DNA of 8,390 nucleotides from JBDHTO01 sp039808665 (lineage in GTDB: Bacteria; Pseudomonadota; Alphaproteobacteria; Paracaedibacterales; JAKBAR01): contig JBDHTO010000053.1 in NCBI GenBank assembly GCA_039808665.1, forward strand, positions 1-8,390, in the 5' to 3' direction. Made by a program: the position numbers and the translations under genes. Numbering within the stretch: position 1 is the stretch's first letter; each line of letters starts with the position of its first letter. Below the pieces are notes generated by a model. That model was given only the letters and a program-made list of their open reading frames with translations, was not told where the DNA came from and made no database searches. Below are positions 5,115 through 8,390 of the stretch, piece after piece.

Positions 5115-5681
5115 AGGGCACAAGAGTTTTACGATCGCACTATTAACTCAGATCTTTCAGCGTCCTATGAAATTTTTTTCAACCATCTTCCTCCACATGC
5201 GCATATTCTCGATGCCGGCTGCGGTGTGGGTCGTGACAGCAAATATTTTCTTGAAAAAGGATACAATGTCACAGCTTTTGACGCCTCAGAAGAAATGGTA
5301 ACTTTTGCGAAAAAAGAAACAGGACTGGACGTCCAACTTCTGACCTTTCAAAATATGGCATTCCACCCTGTGTTTGATGGCGTTTGGGCACAGGCATCAC
5401 TGCTTCAGATTCCCTATGAAGAAACACCTTCTGTTTTTGAAAAAATTCGACAGTCCCTCAAACCCGGTGGAATTTTCTTTGGATCCTATAAATATGGATC
5501 AGATCTCATGCTCACAGAGGAGCGTGACTTTTGGAACATGGATGAATCATCGATTCTTCCCTATGTTGATGGACTTTTTGATGTCATCAACGTATGGACG
5601 GAAAAGGATCGACGCAGCAAGATTGCCCCAAGCCTTAGTAATCAGTGGCTCAATTTCCTTGTGAAAAAGCCTCTCGCTTAA
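5085..5681 (+). CDS. Class I SAM-dependent methyltransferase, substrate unknown
   Basis: A 198-residue Rossmann-fold methyltransferase. The SAM-binding motif I is ILDAGCGVGRDSKYF (41-55), with the acidic D66 of motif II in VTAFDASEEMV. A motif IV-like segment FDGVWAQASLLQIP (97-110) and the LKPGGIFFGSYK post-motif (125-136) follow. The pattern fits the broad Methyltransf_11/25 and TehB-like group, which acts on many small molecules or proteins, so no substrate is assigned. AAGGA at 5074-5078 lies 6 bases from the ATG, inside the MazG-tail remnant. The start is confirmed by its match to the broken copy at 4107. The stop (5679-5681) is one base from the end of the convergent polA gene, with no terminator between. 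The GNAT and MazG-like genes are its likely former operon partners. Confidence 0.9.
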   Translation: MTRSINYYNNRAQEFYDRTINSDLSASYEIFFNHLPPHAHILDAGCGVGRDSKYFLEKGYNVTAFDASEEMVTFAKKETGLDVQLLTFQNMAFHPVFDGVWAQASLLQIPYEETPSVFEKIRQSLKPGGIFFGSYKYGSDLMLTEERDFWNMDESSILPYVDGLFDVINVWTEKDRRSKIAPSLSNQWLNFLVKKPLA

Positions 5682-5682
5682 A

Positions 5683-8340
5683 CTAAATCTCAGCCCAGTT
5701 TAAACCAGCACTCCAATCCACAATCAAGGGCACCTTGAGGGTCACCACACTCTCCATCATTTTTTTAATGATGGGTACAAGGGTGTGGATCTCGCCTTCT
5801 GGTATTTCAAAAATCAACTCGTCATGAATTTGCAGAAGCATCTTTGACTGATAGCCACCCTTTTTCAGCATGTGATCAATCTGAAGCATGGACTTTTTCA
5901 CAATATCCGCATTCGTCCCCTGGAGCGGTGCATTGATGGCTTGCCTTTCTGCAAATTGCCTAAGGTTAAAATTTTTATCCAAAATGTTTGGTGTATAACA
6001 ATGCCTTCCAAGTAAGGTCCTGACAAAGCCCTGCTGCCTCGCTTCTGTTTTCGCAGCTTCCATATAGGCCTGAATACCCGGGTAACGTTTCAGATAAGCC
6101 TCGATATAGGACTGCGCTTCTGCTTTTGGAATTTTAAGCTGCTCAGAAAGACCAAACGCACTGATACCATAAATAATACCAAAGTTAATCGCCTTGGCTT
6201 GGCGACGTTGCTGGTCTGTCACGTTGTCTAAATCCACATGAAACATTTCAGACGCAGTTTTTTTATGGATATCGACACCCTTTTTAAAGGACTCAATAAG
6301 CGAAGGAATATCCGCCATATGGGCAAGGAGACGCAGCTCAATTTGTGAATAGTCAAAAGAGACAAGTTGAAACCCTTCTTTTGCCACAAAGGCTGATCTA
6401 ATCTTTAGACCATCTTCTGATTTAATGGGAATATTTTGAAGGTTAGGATCCGATGAAGACAATCTTCCCGTGGATGTCCCCGCCATATGAAAACTTGTAT
6501 GCACGCGCTTTGTCATGGGGTGAATCGATTGGAGCAACCCATCAATATAGGTGGACATGAGTTTTGAAAGGCCTCTCCATGCCAACAACTTCTCTGCAAT
6601 TTCAATGCCTTGGGATGCTAAATCCTCAAGCACATCACTATCTGTGGCATAGGATCCCGTTTTGTTTTTCCTCGGTTTTGGAAGATGCATCTCATCAAAA
6701 AGAACGGCTGAAATCTGCTGCGGCGAAGCGATGTTAAACTCTCTTCCCGCAAGTTTATAAATGTCTTCCTCAAGATGTTTGAGACGTCCCTCAAAGTCCT
6801 TCTTGTGAAAGGATAAAACATCGGGATTCACAAGAACGCCCTCACCTTCCATCGCCTTGATCACAGGAATCAACGGTTTTTCAAGGGTGTAGTAAAGACC
6901 ACTTAGTTTTTCCTTAAAAAGCCTTGGGCGTAAAATATGAAATAATTTCCAGGTATAATCCGCGTCTTCTCCTGCATAATTCGCAGCATCCATGATGGGG
7001 ACTTCGGAAAAATTTTTTTGCTTTTTCCCCGCCCCTGTCACCTCTTTATAAGAAATCATGGTGTGATTAAAATACTTTTGAGCCAGGGCATCCAAACTAT
7101 GACGATGCCTTGATCCATCCAAAAGATAGGACATCAAAAGCGTGTCTTCGTATACCTCAAACGCAAGATCATATTTTTCAAGAATGGCAAGATCATATTT
7201 CAGGTTATGCCCCACCTTGAGGATCGAGGGATCGATCAAAAGAGGGCGCAGATGTTTTTTGACGGTGTCAAGAGAAAGCTGTTCACCCAAAACCTGATGA
7301 CCAACGGGAATATAACAAGCATCCCCCTCACCTTTTGCAAAGGAAATCCCGACAAGTTCCGCGTCCCTCACATCAAGGCCTGTTGTCTCTGTATCAATGA
7401 TCAAAATATCCTTCACCCCAGAAATCCAATTCACAAGAGCATCTTCTGTGGTGACAGCCGGATAGGACAAACGCTCTTTTGGGGTATCTTGATTGATTCT
7501 CGCGGCTAAAGTTTTAAATTCTTGGGCGAGAAGAAAGGCTGAAACTTTTCCATGATCCAGGGCATGCTTGCCAAAATCATCCAAAGTATAAGGGAGCGGC
7601 ACATCCGTACGAAGTGTCACCAACTCCTTCGAAAGATAAGCTTGTTCTCTGTTCAAAAGGAGTGTTTCACGGCGTTTGGGCTGTTTGATCTGATCTAGGT
7701 TTTCATAGATTCCATCCAGGGAACCAAAAGTCTGTAGCAGTTCCGCGGCTGTTTTGGGACCGATACTTGGCACCCCTGGGACATTATCACTGCTATCACC
7801 AATCAGAGACTGGGCATCAATGACAAGTTTCGGTGGCACACCAAATTTTTCGACAACCTCATCATACTTAATCAGTTTGTTTTTAATCGGATCAATCATC
7901 ATGACATGATCATCCACAAGCTGCATCAAATCCTTATCCCCAGAAACGATAATAACATCGTACCCTTGATCCTTGGCCTGCTTTGCATAGGCTGCGATAA
8001 TATCATCCGCTTCGAATCCAACCTTTTCAACCACAGGCAAGTCAAAAGCCTCACACACCTCACGAAAAAGGGGGAATTGGGGAATGAGATCTTCGGGTGG
8101 CGCATCGCGGTTTGCTTTGTATTCAGGATAAATTTCATTCCTAAAAGTTTGCCTACCACTGTCAAAAACAACTGCAATCCTGGCATCATACTCCGCAGCA
8201 TTTAAAAATTTTAAAAGCATTCCACAAAATCCATAGACAGCACCCACAGGAGTGCCATCCGATCGCGTCATAGGGGGAAGTGCGTGATAGGCCCGAAAAA
8301 TAAATCCAGATCCATCAATGAGTGTGATTTTTTTTGACAT
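5683..8340 (-). CDS. polA: DNA polymerase I with intact 5'-3' exonuclease, 3'-5' exonuclease and polymerase domains
   Basis: An 885-residue repair and Okazaki-fragment-processing polymerase, close to the 928 of E. coli. The 5'-nuclease domain (about 1-290) shows DGSGFIFRAYHALP, EADDIIAAYA, SGDKDLMQLVD and GDSSDNVPGVPSIGPKTA. The proofreading domain is complete: D316 and E318 in DTETTGLD (ExoI), N379 and D383 in HNLKYD (ExoII), and Y455 and D459 in YAGEDAD (ExoIII). The polymerase domain has D663 in FDYSQIELR (motif A), K716 in RRQAKAINFGIIYG (motif B) and H839-D840-E841 in QIHDELIFE (motif C). Proofreading should therefore be active, unlike Pol I enzymes that have lost these acidic residues. 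GGAAG on the - strand lies 7 bases before the ATG. The gene ends one base from the convergent methyltransferase gene. Confidence 0.98.
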   Translation of the reverse strand: MSKKITLIDGSGFIFRAYHALPPMTRSDGTPVGAVYGFCGMLLKFLNAAEYDARIAVVFDSGRQTFRNEIYPEYKANRDAPPEDLIPQFPLFREVCEAFDLPVVEKVGFEADDIIAAYAKQAKDQGYDVIIVSGDKDLMQLVDDHVMMIDPIKNKLIKYDEVVEKFGVPPKLVIDAQSLIGDSSDNVPGVPSIGPKTAAELLQTFGSLDGIYENLDQIKQPKRRETLLLNREQAYLSKELVTLRTDVPLPYTLDDFGKHALDHGKVSAFLLAQEFKTLAARINQDTPKERLSYPAVTTEDALVNWISGVKDILIIDTETTGLDVRDAELVGISFAKGEGDACYIPVGHQVLGEQLSLDTVKKHLRPLLIDPSILKVGHNLKYDLAILEKYDLAFEVYEDTLLMSYLLDGSRHRHSLDALAQKYFNHTMISYKEVTGAGKKQKNFSEVPIMDAANYAGEDADYTWKLFHILRPRLFKEKLSGLYYTLEKPLIPVIKAMEGEGVLVNPDVLSFHKKDFEGRLKHLEEDIYKLAGREFNIASPQQISAVLFDEMHLPKPRKNKTGSYATDSDVLEDLASQGIEIAEKLLAWRGLSKLMSTYIDGLLQSIHPMTKRVHTSFHMAGTSTGRLSSSDPNLQNIPIKSEDGLKIRSAFVAKEGFQLVSFDYSQIELRLLAHMADIPSLIESFKKGVDIHKKTASEMFHVDLDNVTDQQRRQAKAINFGIIYGISAFGLSEQLKIPKAEAQSYIEAYLKRYPGIQAYMEAAKTEARQQGFVRTLLGRHCYTPNILDKNFNLRQFAERQAINAPLQGTNADIVKKSMLQIDHMLKKGGYQSKMLLQIHDELIFEIPEGEIHTLVPIIKKMMESVVTLKVPLIVDWSAGLNWAEI

Positions 8341-8390
8341 GCGCTTTCTTCCCTTTCCTCGCCCAAGGACAGCAAGCCAAAAAACATATG

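Noticed and set aside
7207..8205. Several + strand open frames opposite polA
   Set aside because: They are shadows of an intact, highly conserved polA with no start signals or domains of their own.

Overview
The window carries ordinary alphaproteobacterial-looking housekeeping genes of moderate-to-low GC (low-to-mid 40s percent by eye, not computed). MetK and PolA read as alphaproteobacterial-type sequences. The GC level and an uncharacterised lipoprotein would fit a Holosporales-like lineage, but that placement is a weak inference.

Layout, left to right: the 3' three quarters of metK (S-adenosylmethionine synthetase, +); a class I DNA photolyase (-) whose stop codon overlaps the metK stop; a divergent intergenic gap; a strongly translated lipoprotein gene of unknown function (+) ending at a textbook UUCG-loop terminator; a GNAT acetyltransferase and a single-domain MazG-like NTP pyrophosphohydrolase one base apart (+); a roughly 0.9 kb disrupted segment holding a secreted, glutamate-rich, internally repeated small protein on the - strand; a class I SAM-dependent methyltransferase (+); and polA (-), complete, with all three enzymatic domains intact.

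The most informative observation is in the disrupted segment. About 82 bp covering the 3' end of the MazG-like gene and the 5' end of the methyltransferase gene is present twice, at 4055-4135 and 5033-5114, with roughly 89% identity by hand alignment. The left copy has an intact MazG end joined by an ATGA overlap to a frameshifted stub of the methyltransferase start. The right copy has a MazG-tail remnant joined by the same ATGA overlap to the intact methyltransferase. The simplest reading is an ancestral translationally coupled operon (GNAT, MazG-like, methyltransferase) split by acquisition of DNA that carries the secreted-protein gene. The methyltransferase now needs its own promoter.

Functionally the window leans towards nucleotide and DNA maintenance: photolyase repairs UV dimers, MazG-like enzymes hydrolyse NTPs, Pol I fills repair gaps, and MetK makes the SAM that the methyltransferase would use. 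Only the GNAT and MazG-like genes look co-transcribed today. No RNA genes, CRISPR arrays, transposases or origins were recognised.
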